64,000 nt of DNA from positions 31,651,805 to 31,715,804 of the forward strand of contig CM057155.1 in NCBI GenBank assembly GCA_029962745.1, given 5' to 3'. The notes beneath the pieces are model-generated. The model was not told where the DNA came from and did no database searches. It saw only the letters and a program-made list of their open reading frames with translations. Positions 50,559-61,600 of the stretch are shown here, piece by piece (position 1 is the first letter of the stretch; the number at the start of each line of letters is the position of its first letter). The translations under genes and the position numbers were made by a program. Source of the DNA: Echinometra lucunter. Lineage: Eukaryota; Echinodermata; Echinoidea; Camarodonta; Echinometridae.

Positions 50559-51084
50559 TTAAAAAAACTGTTTGATCCCTATATTTATTTCCATTTAACA
50601 ATCATTTCCACTTTAATGCTAAGTAATAGTGGGCCTAGTCTTCGATGTGCTGAAAGCCAATTCTGAATGTTTGGATCATTACTGTGTATTGGTTATATCG
50701 AAGTGCCAAATCTGTTTAATGCTGCTGAGTTAAATAATAATTCATTTGTGTGATTGAAATTGTAGGGGGATGCTAAAAGGGAAAAGCATGAACTCTTAGG
50801 GACCCATGACTTTCAGACCTATCCAAGGGGTTAGATATTTGAGGATGAATTGCCTTACTCATGGGCAGTGGTACATCAACATTGTCTTGAACCTGATTTA
50901 GTCCATGTTTAGTATAATATATCCATGACTGCACTAGAACATGCTAGAACTCATTCACTCTCCCATGTCTTCACAATATTTCTTATAGGTTTAGCTAAAT
51001 TGTTAAATAATCTTGCAGTAAGCCTACAAATAATCTTATTTGTGATTGTACCTATGATGAGTTTATACTCCATTTTTGTCACAG

Positions 51085-51259
51085 GCATTGTAAAGGTCCT
51101 GGGTTCTGACGATGCCACCACTTGCCACATCATCATCCTTCGCCACACTGGTAGCAAAGCCACAGCCCTGGCTCACCTGGACGGCCATGGTATAGAAGGA
51201 GGTATCAACAACATGCTCTCCTCCGTAACAACTCTCAGTAATGGATGCAGCGAGGGAAG
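51085..51259 (+). CDS. NTAN1: NTAN1 catalytic exon with the active-site cysteine
   Basis: The acceptor TCACAG ends at 51084 and the donor GTAAGT starts at 51260. The frame reads IVKVLGSDDATTCHIIILRH, then TGSKATALAHLDGHGIEGGI and NNMLSSVTTLSNGCSEGR. SDDATTCH is the family signature, and its cysteine (codon 51123-51125) is the nucleophile exposed at the N-terminus of the mature enzyme in mammals. The exon leaves in phase 2, completed by A at 52482. A partial copy of it lies in the next intron at 51331-51405. This is the strongest single piece of evidence for the gene assignment. Confidence 0.95.
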
Positions 51260-51330
51260 GTAAGTGAAGAATCTCCAACCCATAAGTGAAGACCCACCCT
51301 GTAGGTGAAGAATCCCCACCCTATTTCCTA

Positions 51331-51405
51331 GCCCTTGCTCACCTAGATGGCCATGGTATAGGAGGTATCAACAACATGCTCTCCTCCATAACAACTCTCA
51401 GTAAT
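51331..51405 (+). pseudogene. Partial duplicate of the NTAN1 catalytic exon
   Basis: 75 bases nearly identical to 51165-51242, from GCCCTTGCTCACCTAGATGG to ACAACTCTCAGTAAT. They encode LAHLDGHGIGGINNMLSS, then ITTLSN. Three bases (one codon) are deleted and a few are substituted. It lacks the SDDATTCH part and has no splice sites at its edges, so it is a relic, not an alternative exon. The DNA between original and copy is a short tandem of AAGTGAAGA-type units (51262-51325). Confidence 0.85.
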
Positions 51406-52481
51406 TTCCTACATAATAGTAGTTCCTGTTGTAAGCCTCTGGAGGGGAATGAGTCAGTTAAGTAGTCATCGGGTTAATTCACTCTCGTGAGGTATTGATG
51501 GTCAGTGGAATTTAATGAGGTGTCAAAACTGTGCTCTCCTTCAAGGCAGGCAAGTACTTACTTGTGTCTTTCCACATTGCCTATGATCATGAGGTGGTTC
51601 CTGTATAAAGGGATCTGGTAAATTTGTGAAGGCATGATTCAATAAATTGTTGAATTTTGATGTCTTTGTTGTGTAAAGATGTTCAGAAGGATTAATTAAA
51701 CAGCCAGGAATAAAATGTTTTGAAATATGAGATGTTATTATCAACATATTTATAACTGAATTCCACCTTTTGCCAAACCAACCTGGGTATGATTTTGTCT
51801 AACACTGCAGTCTATGGGGTAAAAAAAGTCTGGAATTTCTAGTCACTTGTATATTTTCACTTTTTGTGAAGCAAAAGATGATGCTTTAGAAGTTAATTTT
51901 CAGGGCTACATACACTCTTACATATACTGATATCATGTAGGGCCAGCATTACCAAAGGGCTTTAAGCCGAGGGAGAATGAATCATTTCAGAAGTCAATGG
52001 GTCATGCAGGTTAGGTTTGTATCTAATATAAATCTGCATGAAATAAATATTTATTATTCATCTTTGAGTGCTTGTGATAAGTAGCAAATTAAAATTTTAA
52101 ACTGTTGCTTTTCCTGTGATTATGATTTCTGTTCTGTAGCTTATTGTGATAACTTGATCCAAAGCTGCAGGAATAATGTTTTGAAGATTTTATGCACATA
52201 AATAGACAATTTATGCCTCTGGGGTTACTATTGTCTGAGTTGGTAGACGGAGAAGTAGGGCTTTATATTGCTACGAATTACCAGTAGCCGGCCATTAAGA
52301 TTTCTGAATGAAATTGCTTTGAACCCCCCTAAATATCTTGTATATACACCTCTTTGAGACAAGTATATGATACTATATGTAACATATCCCATTGTAATTT
52401 CACCTTTTTGCTGGTACTTTTAAAGTTCATTATCTTTTATGATGCTGAAAATGTTTTTTTGTGTTTTCTTTACTCACACAG

Positions 52482-52555
52482 ACTGGAACTGCACATGTTT
52501 GGAGGATTCTGTGACAGCAGAGGAGAATCAATTGAAATATCAACAAATGTCTTCA
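52482..52555 (+). CDS. NTAN1: NTAN1 exon with LELHMFGGFCDSRG
   Basis: The acceptor CACACAG ends at 52481 and the donor GTAAGT begins at 52556. Joining in phase 2 gives R-LELHMFGGFCDSRGESIE, then ISTNVF. The pattern matches the family segment that in mammals reads RLEVHLVGGFSDD. The exon leaves in phase 1. The 2.3-kb intron that follows contains three MITEs (two of family C and one of family A). Confidence 0.9.
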
Positions 52556-52595
52556 GTAAGTATTAACCTTGACTTGTGGGAAATGAACTTTGAAA

Positions 52596-53090
52596 TTAAA
52601 GGCATTGGCTAACTCTGTGAGTTGCTGATTTAAAAAATTCTCAAACTAAGATGAAACATGTCTATGAGTACTTGTATTTGTACTCAAAAACCCTGAAACC
52701 AACCACAATTTGGAATGAAAAAGTGTAAGTTAGATGCAAACGGTGATTTTATTATCCTTCGTCTCACGAGACAAACACTGACAGGACCACTTTGCTTGCA
52801 TTTGAAAATGCCGTTATGTGCCTCCCGCCACGTGATTCGCCAATACACACAGTATGTTAAGGTGAGTCATACGCGCATGCGCACTCCTTATGTCTATTCT
52901 GCTCAACCGACCATCGTATAGTTTTCAAACATTGGTTCACATTTTTGATATTTAAAAATACTTCCTGTGGATATTATACTCTGAAACTTTCAGACTGGTA
53001 GTTTTACACTATAACCCTTACGTTTATCCCATTTTTAAGTAACAAAACAAGATTTTTTAAAATCATAACAATGTTAACCAATGCCTTTAA
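52596..53090 (-). mobile_element. TTAA-type MITE, family C, copy 2
   Basis: 495 bp, opposite in orientation to copy 1. Starts TTAAAGGCATTGGCTAAC and ends GTTAACCAATGCCTTTAA. The apparent 68-codon frame at 52715-52921 has a counterpart in copy 1 on the other strand and is repeat sequence. Confidence 0.8.
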
Positions 53091-53225
53091 TTCAATACAT
53101 AACTTAGAAATATGAGTATTTTTCTTAGTTTTTTACTCAGATAAAATATTTAACAAAATTTGGTATTAAATTCCATATTTTACCTAAGTATTTTATTCCA
53201 AATCTGAGACATCTACCTAGGAGAC

Positions 53226-53730
53226 TTAAAGTAAAAGGCTAACATTGTGAGAATTTAAAAAAAATCTCATTTTGCTACTTGACAATGGTATAAACACAAG
53301 AGTTATAGTTTAAAAATACCAGTCTGAAAGTTTCAAAGTATAATATCTACGGAAAGTATTTTTAAATATAAAAAATGTAAACCAATGTTTGAAGAAAATA
53401 TAATGGTCGGTTACACAGACTGGACATAAGGAGCATGCATGTGCACAGAGTTCACCTGAAGTATGTGTGTGTATGCATATCATGTATAGTACAGGGAGAG
53501 AGATGCAGCTAACGGTTTTTTTGAACTGGTTGAAAATGCTCCTCTAGTTATTTGTCTCATGAGACCAAAACTAATAAAATCGGCGTTTGCATCTTATTAA
53601 CAGTTTTTCATTTAAAAATTATGGTTGGTTTTAGGGTTTCTGAGTACAAATACAAGTACTCATACACATGTTTCATCTTAGTTTGAGAATTTTTTAAATC
53701 AGCTGCTCCAAATTTAGCCAATGCCTTTAA
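53226..53730 (+). mobile_element. TTAA-type MITE, family C, copy 3
   Basis: About 505 bp. The left end is damaged (TTAAAGTAAAAGGCTAAC) and the right end TTAGCCAATGCCTTTAA is intact. The body matches copy 1 but is more diverged. It lies 136 bases from copy 2 in inverted orientation, so the two could form a large hairpin in the NTAN1 pre-mRNA. Confidence 0.75.
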
Positions 53731-54341
53731 GCCAATTATTTTGGAGGCCTTGATTGGCAGGCATAGGTTTTTATACGCAGTCATCATGAGCTGTGCAGAA
53801 TTATATCATTGTGTATTTGACGCGACACGTTAATTGCACATTGAAAATATGAAGTCGCAGTGCTTATCACTAAGAATTTTGGCTTAAAGTTGTCTTACTA
53901 AAGTAAAATTCAAAGTATTGAATTTAATACGACTAAAGCAAATTTCTTAGCGAAGCAAAATACTTAGGAAATGTTTTACTTATTCCAAGTATTGAATTGA
54001 ATACCAGCCTGGTATTCATTTCAATCTCTTATTTTCAGAAAATTATATTTTGTGATACTGTTTGCTCCTTGTAGTCTGGTAAATTTTAGAATTTGATCAA
54101 ATTTGTCACTTGAGACATTCACTTAAAGTTTTGAATTGGAGTAGCTGATTTGGAGCAATTATTCTAGAATGAAATTTTCTAAAAATTAGTATAAAAACTT
54201 ACAAAATGATTTATAAACATTTGCATTATATGTATGATAATAGCCCAGTTTGACTGATAGAAGGATTGAATTTTCAAAGTTTGAAATAAATTTCCACAAG
54301 TGTCTTTGTACTGCATCCCGTGGTAACCCGGATGCAGTTAA

Positions 54342-54749
54342 CCCATTCGTGACAGAGGGTCCACATTATGTGGTTTGGTCTAATAACTTTTGATGCAGAG
54401 CCCTAAATATTATACCAAATACATGAGCAGAAAAAGCAAAAAAATCTACACATATCATGCCCATTTTCGTTGCGTCAATATTTGTTGTTTTATGCTGAAA
54501 TTTTTTCAAAGGAAAATAAGCATTAAAATTCTTAAATTGGCAATGCGATGAAAATGTTAAAATTACCATTTTTCCCTGCAAACTGGCAGCTTTATGACTT
54601 CTCATTATACATTCTGTCAATTTTTATTTATTTCAGATACATGATGTTTATAAGAAAAATGTAGCAATAAAAGAAAAATGTTGGTGTTGCCAATTTGAAG
54701 AATAAAAGCTGATCAAATTAGGCTTTAAATAATTCCTGCCACGAATGGG
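54342..54749 (+). mobile_element. piggyBac-type MITE, family A, copy 4
   Basis: 408 bp with the left end CCCATTCGTGACAG and the right end reading TGCCACGAATGGG, which differs by one base. TTAA lies on both sides (54338-54341 and 54750-54753). It is about 100 bases before an NTAN1 exon acceptor, in gene orientation. Confidence 0.85.
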
Positions 54750-54854
54750 TTAACCATGTATGGTTTTATGATAATAGTAAAATACTAATTAGTAAAAGTA
54801 TTTCAAATTAACATATATCACATGTATATTCTATCAACTCTTCATTTCATATAG

Positions 54855-54908
54855 GTATATTTCACAACTCTTTACATGAAGTTCACCTTGTCACAGCATG
54901 CATGTCAG
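54855..54908 (+). CDS. NTAN1: NTAN1 small exon with HEVHLVTACMS
   Basis: A 54-base exon between the acceptor CATATAG (ending 54854) and the donor GTAATT (54909). In the frame left by the previous exon it reads S-IFHNSLHEVHLVTACMS, matching the family segment containing IHLVTLCV. It is bounded by correct phases on both sides (1 in, 1 out), which makes a chance match unlikely. Other frames across it are shadows. Confidence 0.88.
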
Positions 54909-55232
54909 GTAATTCAATTTTGTTTTTATTTTACTGCAGCAATATAGTACAAAAATGATTTACTGTAAAATCATAAACTTTCTCGTGTCTGAAACTTGTG
55001 AATTCAGTATTTTTTTCCTGATATCTGAAAGTTCCATGTTCTCAAATGATTGAATTAAAGTTACTTGAATCTCCATAGTGTCTTACTGTTACTAGTTTGA
55101 CAGATATTAAAATATCTCTCTGGGTTCTCTGAAACCTTTCCTTTATAAGGAATTTGCATCAGATGAATTTAGAGCTTATATCTGGATAGTATCTATCTTA
55201 GCTCTCTCATTACTCCATGCCATTCTGCTAGA

Positions 55233-55544
55233 CCTGGGGGGTATTTCACAAAGACTAAGATTGACTAAAATTGCACTTAACTATGGCTGGCCATTCATGC
55301 CACTGTTTTCTTTCACCATGGATCTCTCAAAGGATTTGCAAATCATGGTCACAAATCTGCAGAAATGACATTTTTTTGTAGTTCATTGATGAAGAAAACA
55401 AAAAAATATAAATTCTTCAAATTTGTGACAATGATTTGCACATCCTTTGAGAGACCGATGGTGAAAGCAAACAGTGGCATGAATGGCCTGCCATAGATAA
55501 GAGGGATTGGAGTCAATCTTAGTCTTTGTCAAACACCCCCCTGG
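55233..55544. mobile_element. Foldback MITE inserted in a LINE remnant
   Basis: The left half (CCTGGGGGGTATTTCACAAA, CAAAGACTAAGATTGACT, CCATTCATGCCACTGTTT, ATCTCTCAAAGGAT) is mirrored by the right half (ATCCTTTGAGAGA, AAACAGTGGCATGAATGG, AGTCAATCTTAGTCTTTG, ending ACACCCCCCTGG). The near-complete palindrome is about 310 bp. LINE coding sequence begins immediately at its right edge. Confidence 0.75.
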
Positions 55545-55835
55545 CCTTCGTTCAAGCTTATACTGTACCATAGTGTGCCCAGAACAAACAGCAAAGCTGA
55601 TGGCATTGCTTTTATGGCTTCGGCACCGCGATTCTGGAATGATCTCCCACAATTTCTCCGCCTGTCCCCTTCACTGGATGTTTTTAAGAAGAATCTGAAA
55701 ACTCTTCTGTTAATTCTTGATCACTAACTTTCTATTAATGCTTATTGTTTCAACTTTGTAAAGCACTGTGAAACCAGTCATGTGTAGGAGCGCTACATAA
55801 ATTGACACATTGTATGGTATTGTATTGTATTAAAA
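55545..55835 (+). pseudogene. 3' end of a CR1/L2-like LINE
   Basis: One frame reads FMASAPRFWNDLPQFLRL, then SPSLDVFKKNLKTLLL and a stop at 55725-55727. SAPRFWNDLP followed by FKKNLKTLL is typical of the extreme C-terminus of CR1/L2-type ORF2. About 100 bases of 3' UTR follow, ending in ATTGTATGGTATTGTATTGT, a short pentamer-like tail as seen in this LINE group. The rest of the element is missing upstream: a 5'-truncated insertion cut by the foldback element. Confidence 0.75.
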
Positions 55836-56122
55836 TGTGTAAATAATAAAGTATCCCCCTAGTTGTTAGTTTTATAACACATTAATTGAATTCCCACTGT
55901 AGCATTCTCTCTGTAGGCTACATGTATTTTACAACAGTAATGGAAAGACTTGAAACATTTTGAAAGTTTCTAAGACTCTGACTTTTGACCTTAGCACAAA
56001 TGATATGAGCTGTGATTATAATAGTCGTTATTGGTGCTGATGTATTTTTTTTCTGAAGTGGTTAAAAATTTTAAGTCAGTGACTCAGCATTTGACAATAT
56101 AAAATGTTGGCTTTCATGACAG

Positions 56123-56176
56123 ATCTGAATGACATTGTCAAGGATGGTATACACTGGCCAATCATCTATGGTGTAG
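56123..56176 (+). CDS. NTAN1: NTAN1 small exon with HWPIIYGV, last one seen
   Basis: A 54-base exon, acceptor CATGACAG ending 56122 and donor GTAAGT at 56177. It reads D-LNDIVKDGIHWPIIYGV, corresponding to the mammalian ELND...HFPVIYGI segment. It leaves in phase 1, so at least one more exon is required. The family normally has about 310 residues, and roughly the last half is not visible here. The Ty3/Gypsy element at 57216-63501 therefore lies in the following intron, unless the gene is truncated. Confidence 0.88.
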
Positions 56177-56680
56177 GTAAGTTGGAGGTTGGGGGGGGGG
56201 GGTAGTTTGCAGGCAAAAACCCTGGAGTCAAAACACATTATAGAAGTCTAAATAGGAGACTAAAAGAGCTCACTGGGGATCTTGTACTACTATAGCAGCT
56301 CCTGACAGTAACCTTTATATCCCTTCTATGAATATTCATGAGTATTCTAAATACATGAATGGTCAGTTGGCGCTCACGTGATAAAAGATAATTTCACTAG
56401 GAAAAACAAATCTCTGCCAGAGCTCCGAATATCTTAAACTATTTTTTTTCCTGGGCAGAACTGCACATGCTCTTTTCACTAATTTGTTCCAACGCAGTAC
56501 TGCACATGCTCACAGTTCATTGACAAACTTTGTTTCGAACGCGCAGGCTTAACTTGCAGAGTCCGATCCTTATACGGACTGCTCATAACAATGACGCCTG
56601 CAGTATCGGCGCAAGTCACCGGTACTTTGGCCCCGCTCTCCAGCGCCCAATCCGGATCAGCTGGTTCGGATCGGATGTGT

Positions 56681-56700
56681 AAACAAACATGGCGGCCTCC
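56681..56700 (+). promoter_or_regulatory. Possible YY1-type site over a short ATG frame
   Basis: AAACAAACATGGCGGCCTCC fits the YY1 core pattern AANATGGCGGC, in a CpG- and GC-rich patch (about 56540-56700). In vertebrates such sites often overlap gene starts. The frame from this ATG has only about 23 codons before a stop at 56758, or it could splice. It might mark a promoter or be part of a repeat. Confidence 0.25.
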
Positions 56701-57210
56701 TTAGTTGGGCCTTATCTTCGGAGATTTCATTGGAACTGTGAAAATATTTGTCGTGCATAGGTCATGATCTATAATTTCTTAGAATGCTGCAAAAAGTTGT
56801 AGACATTCACTGTTCACCATGAATGATTTCGTTCATGATTGACGATCTTTGATCCAATAGCCAAGGCTCGACATTAGCGGTGGCCCGGGGCCACCAAAAT
56901 TGGCTCCCGGGCCACCATTTTTTAAAAAAGTGATAAGTTTGGTGGCCCGAATCGGGCAACCAAAAAATTTTAAGTTAACGCAATTTACGTGCGTGTTAAT
57001 TGTACACATTTCAGCTTCTTCCGCGATCCGAATTGCAAGTCAGTTAGTTCGCGGTTCATCAGCGACGACGCAGTTTGAGTTAGCGCAACACCACACTAAT
57101 TGCACCTGGATCTAGTTGCGGTGAGCTAGCTGACCTCAAATGAAAGTTAGATTAGTCTTATGGCAGTATATATAGGCCTCCGTCTGCGGCCGTGTGTATT
57201 TTCCGCGCAC

Positions 57211-57215
57211 CACAC
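57211..57215. repeat. Left target-site duplication CACAC
   Basis: CACAC precedes the 5' LTR and recurs immediately after the 3' LTR at 63502-63506. Five bases is the usual length for Ty3/Gypsy integrases. Confidence 0.9.
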
Positions 57216-57439
57216 TGTCATGTAATTGTTCATTATCGATATCATTATCAGTATCGATCGTACATTATGGTAAATGAGTAAAAAGCATTGTGACGTGTAC
57301 AACATGGAAGCTGCCTTAGTTACCGGTGGTGCCGGAATAAAGCTTTGGACATGAATCACTAATACCGGCTTGAACTTAATCTTTGTATGTGTTGGTGATG
57401 AGCTTTGTAGAGCCAAGTAATTCATACAAATACACAACA
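57216..57439 (+). repeat. 5' LTR of the Ty3/Gypsy element
   Basis: 224 bp beginning TGTCATGTAATTG and ending TACACAACA, with the canonical TGT...ACA termini. It matches the 3' LTR at every position except 57344 (T here, C at 63406). An AATAAA at 57336-57341 could serve as polyadenylation signal. No TATA box is obvious inside it. The antisense open frame over it is a shadow, repeated in the other LTR. Confidence 0.97.
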
Positions 57440-57457
57440 TGGTGGCAGCCGGAGTAA
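57440..57457 (+). other. Primer-binding site candidate
   Basis: TGGTGGCAGCCGGAGTAA starts directly after the LTR. TGG is the complement of a tRNA CCA end, as expected for a minus-strand primer site. The tRNA was not identified. Confidence 0.75.
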
Positions 57458-58645
57458 ACATTCTCACGTCGTCAGTTGGGACATTTTGAGACCTTTTGGC
57501 GCAGACGATTGCCCCCTCACTGTTTCGACTAGGGAGGGGCTGGATTGTGACGCCGAGAGTTCCGGGGCAGGGCCAGCGGCGGACTGGTGAGTGAGAGAAC
57601 ACTGATTTTTATCCGTCAATACTCATCGCATTCCGACACATCTCTCATAAGGCATTAAGGGACTGAGTGAAACGGAGCGTGTACATTGTGATATTGATAT
57701 TAATGGAGTGACTTTCCTGTTTTACCCCTACTGGAATCCAGGAGTGCATCTGGGGCCCTGAACTAAACCAAGGCCAAAGTTAGGCCTATGGTTCAACTCT
57801 GACTGAGTGAGTTACGTCTTGTTAGCCTGCCCAGAGCTAAGTCAAGAGCTAAGTCCAGACTTGTGTGATGTGCCGCACTGCAGTGGATGTCTGTGGTATG
57901 TGCCTGGGAATCCAGAGGTGTTAAACTCCGAGTTCGACTTCAAGTTTTGCATGAGGTGTCAGCGGAAACAGGAGGAACCCTGGGACGCTTTGCTTGAAAT
58001 GTCTCCTCTGTGGCTGTGTGTGCATAGTTTCCAGAAAGGAACGCTAAGTGACTAGAGAATTCCCATGTATCAGTCTACCGGAAAGTGACTATGATTATCT
58101 GGGAGAGATAAATCCATGTGAGTGACAAGCAAGGGCATTTACAGAAGTGACATTGAGGCCATGATTGATACGACAGTCGACGTTTGAGAATCTGGATCTA
58201 GGTCTACATGGACTATGAACTCTTGCTATGAAAAGTATTTTTGTGACATTACTAGTGCATGTGCATGTAATTTATGTATTGCTGCTTGATACCTGCATTA
58301 TTAATTATACTGTTGTTGTTTTAACAATGTACAGATTATATTGAGGCATGAGTTTGCATGTTATTGGTGTCGGTGCTTTGACTGACAGAATCTAATACTA
58401 GCATGGGCTCCGTGTTAACTGGGCTTATTGGTCACTTTGTGTAACCGTATATTTTTTATGCTATTGGATATGTTGTATCAGTATTTGATGACGTTGAATA
58501 CATAAATAGTAACCAGCCCAATTTTCGTGCCTACGTAATATACAAGAGCAGATGTTGTATGTACAGTAACCAATTTCATTGAATATTTTACGTGCTTATC
58601 ATATTTGGTGTACTGCTCTGACGATTACTAGACCTCTTTCCCAAT
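57458..58645 (+). other. Long untranslated leader of the element
   Basis: About 1.2 kb between the primer-binding site and the Gag-Pol ATG, long for this group. It contains an open stretch (57807-58055) with cysteines spaced CX4CX2C...CX2C, but no ATG opens it and it is in a different frame. A role in packaging or internal initiation can only be guessed. Confidence 0.6.
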
Positions 58646-61600
58646 ATGGCCAGGTACCCGGAAATGAATTGGAAATATCCGGACTTAGCGGAGGAGTTGA
58701 AATTATTTAGGCAACGTATGAAGTTGTGCCTTGATGACAATGAAGTAAACGACCCTAGGAAAAGGGCAATTAAGATTAAAATTGCTATTGGCAATGAGGG
58801 ACTTCGTCGGATAAATTGTTCTGGGCTGTCTGAAGGTGACCAGGAGATACCAGAAAAGATATGGGAGGTCCTTGAGAATCAGCTGGAAGTGAAGATGAAT
58901 TTCCGGATTCACAGACTTGAGTTCATGCGGCATCGTCAAAAAGCTGGGGAGAGTATTGACGAATTTGTTAGTAGATGCCGCGACAAGGCAAAATTGTGTC
59001 AGTTCAGGGAAAATGAGCTCGCCGAGCGGATAGTTGAGCTGGTCATTTCTTCGACTCCCATAGAAGCTTTTCAGAAATATCTATTAGACCAGCCACAAGG
59101 ATACAGCATAGATAGCCTTCTCAATGAGGGGAGGAAGTATGAGGCCATAGTTGCAGGCAAGCAATGTTTGCAAACACTAGAATCAAATGGCACTGCGAGC
59201 ATAGGTGCTATCTCCCATCCTCATAAGGGCATGAAGTGTCGCAATTGCGGTTTGAGCCACGAACCACGTAGATGTCCAGCGTACGGGTCCAAATGTAATG
59301 GCTGTGGCCAAAAAGGACATTGGAAAAAGTGCTGTAGATCAAACCTTAAGGCTTCAAAGACAACTGAGAACAACCACCAAGGTAGAGGCCGTGGACGCCC
59401 AAGGTTTAGGTCTCAGAGTGGAAGAGATAGAAAGAGATCACAGAGCCGAAAAGTTAGAAGCAGACAAGATTTCCATCCATTACAGTTCGAGGACCAGGAA
59501 CACGGCCAGGAAGAGAATCAGGCCACTGTACAGGAAGATTTTGAATCGCTGTATCTGGAGACCATCAGTTTCAGTGAAGATTTGCACATCGATAGCATTC
59601 CTGAGAGGGAAAATAAAGATGAAGTTTTTGCAGATATATCAGTTTCACTGAAGAAAAAACCAGGAGACCACACCCTAAAGGTCAAAGTTGACACTGGGGC
59701 ACAAGGAAATGTCCTCCCCACCAGGATCTTGAAGAAGACACACCCTGAGTTGATTGGAAAGGATGGTAACCCTGATAGAAGCAAGATAATCCAGAGGCAT
59801 GTGAGGCTGCTCGCCTACAATAACTCTGTTATTCCCCACTATGGGATAGTGAAGATTCCCTGTAAACATGATGGTGACTGGATGGATACAACCTTCTACA
59901 TTGTGGACACCAAGAGTCCAGCTATTCTGGGTCTGCCAAGCTCAAAGGCAATGAAGCTAGTGATTCTGAACTGCTCAGTACAGCAGAAGGAGCAACTACC
60001 ACTCCGTGATAAGAGAGATCTTCAGCAGCGGTTTCCAGACTGTTTCACTGGAATCGGACGATTTCCAGGAGAGTTCCATATCACATTGATGGAGGATGCC
60101 CATCCTGTAGTACATGCATCCAGGAAATTGCCCATCCATCTACAGAAGGAGCTTAAGGAAGAGCTTGACAGGATGCAAGAGTTAGGGGTTATCACAAGGG
60201 TAACTGAGCCAACAGACTGGGTGTCATCCCTAGCATTGAGCAGAAAGTCGAATGGGAAGCTTAGGGTGTGCCTTGATCCCAAGGATCTGAATAGAGCATG
60301 CAGACGCACCCATCACAAGACTCCAACACTCGAAGAGATTACGCACAAGTTAAGTGGTGCAAGGGTTTTCTCCAAGATGGACGCCCGACATGGATACTGG
60401 AGCATAGTTCTTGACAGAGAATCTAGTCTGCTAACGACCTTCAATTCCCCATACGGTCGTTATAGGTATCAGCGATTGCCTTTTGGACTCAACGTTTCAC
60501 GAGACATCTTTCAGGAGAAGATGGACCTCATCTTAGAGCGTTGTGGTGGTACCATAGGCATTGCAGACGATATTGTAGTGTTCGGCAGGAACGAGAAGGA
60601 ACACGACAAGAACATGATAAACCTCATGAAGGTTTCCAGAGAATTTGGGTTAGTGTTCAACCTTGAGAAGTGTGAATGTAAGATTCCCTCTGTGAAGTTT
60701 TTCGGATGCTACTACGACGCAGAAGGTGTACACCCTGACCCAGACAAGGTGGCCAGTATTAGAGCACTGCCATCCCCCCAAAATGTGAAGGATCTCCAGA
60801 GATTTCTCGGGATGATGCAGTACCTGTCCCCGTTCCTGCCACGGTTAGCCGAGCATACTGATGCCCTCCGTAGCCTAATCCGAAGTGACAGCGAATGGCA
60901 GTGGAATGCCACTCACCAGTTGGCATTTCAGCGTCTGAAAGACAAGATAACAGAGTATACCACCTTGAGATACTATGACCCATCAAAGCCAACAGTGATA
61001 CAAGTGGACGCTTCTCAGAGAGGGCTAGGAGCGGTCCTTCTTCAGGACAATGAGCCTGTGGCTTTTGCAAGCAAGGCACTAACTCCAACTGAACAACGAT
61101 ATGCGAATATCGAGAGAGAGTTACTTGCTGTGGTTTTTGGCTGCACGAAGTTCCACACCTATGTATTTGGGTCCAACTTCATCATCGAATCAGACCACAA
61201 GCCACTTGAAAACATACAGCATAAGAACCTTGCTGAGACTCCGCCAAGGCTGCAGAGAATGATGCTCAAGATACAGCCCTATGACTTCGAGATAGTGTAT
61301 CGACCAGGCAAGGAGATGCTACTTGCTGACGCATTATCGCGTTTGGGTCCAGAGCAAGAGTCGACTATGGACTTTGATATGACAATACACACTATCCACT
61401 ACTCAAACTCCAAGCTGGACGAGATTAGGAATTCTACCAGCGCGGATAGCACCCTTAGTAAGCTGCTAGACACAGTGATTGGAGGATGGCCTGAGAGTCC
61501 GAGTGATCTTCCGAAAGAGATCAGACCATTCTGGTCATGCCGTGACACACTCTCTGCAGAAGATGGGATACTAATGAAAGGAAATAGAGTGTTCATACCC

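Noticed and set aside
56900..57115. 71-codon frame after a GGTGGCCCGGGGCCACC palindrome
   Set aside because: Looks like a repeat fragment; no domain and no splice support.
57147..57602. 151-codon antisense frame
   Set aside because: Lies over the LTR and is partly repeated antisense over the other LTR; shadow.
57807..58055. Cys-rich leader frame as a real gene
   Set aside because: No ATG opens it (the open stretch starts at GTG after a TGA); kept only as an observation.
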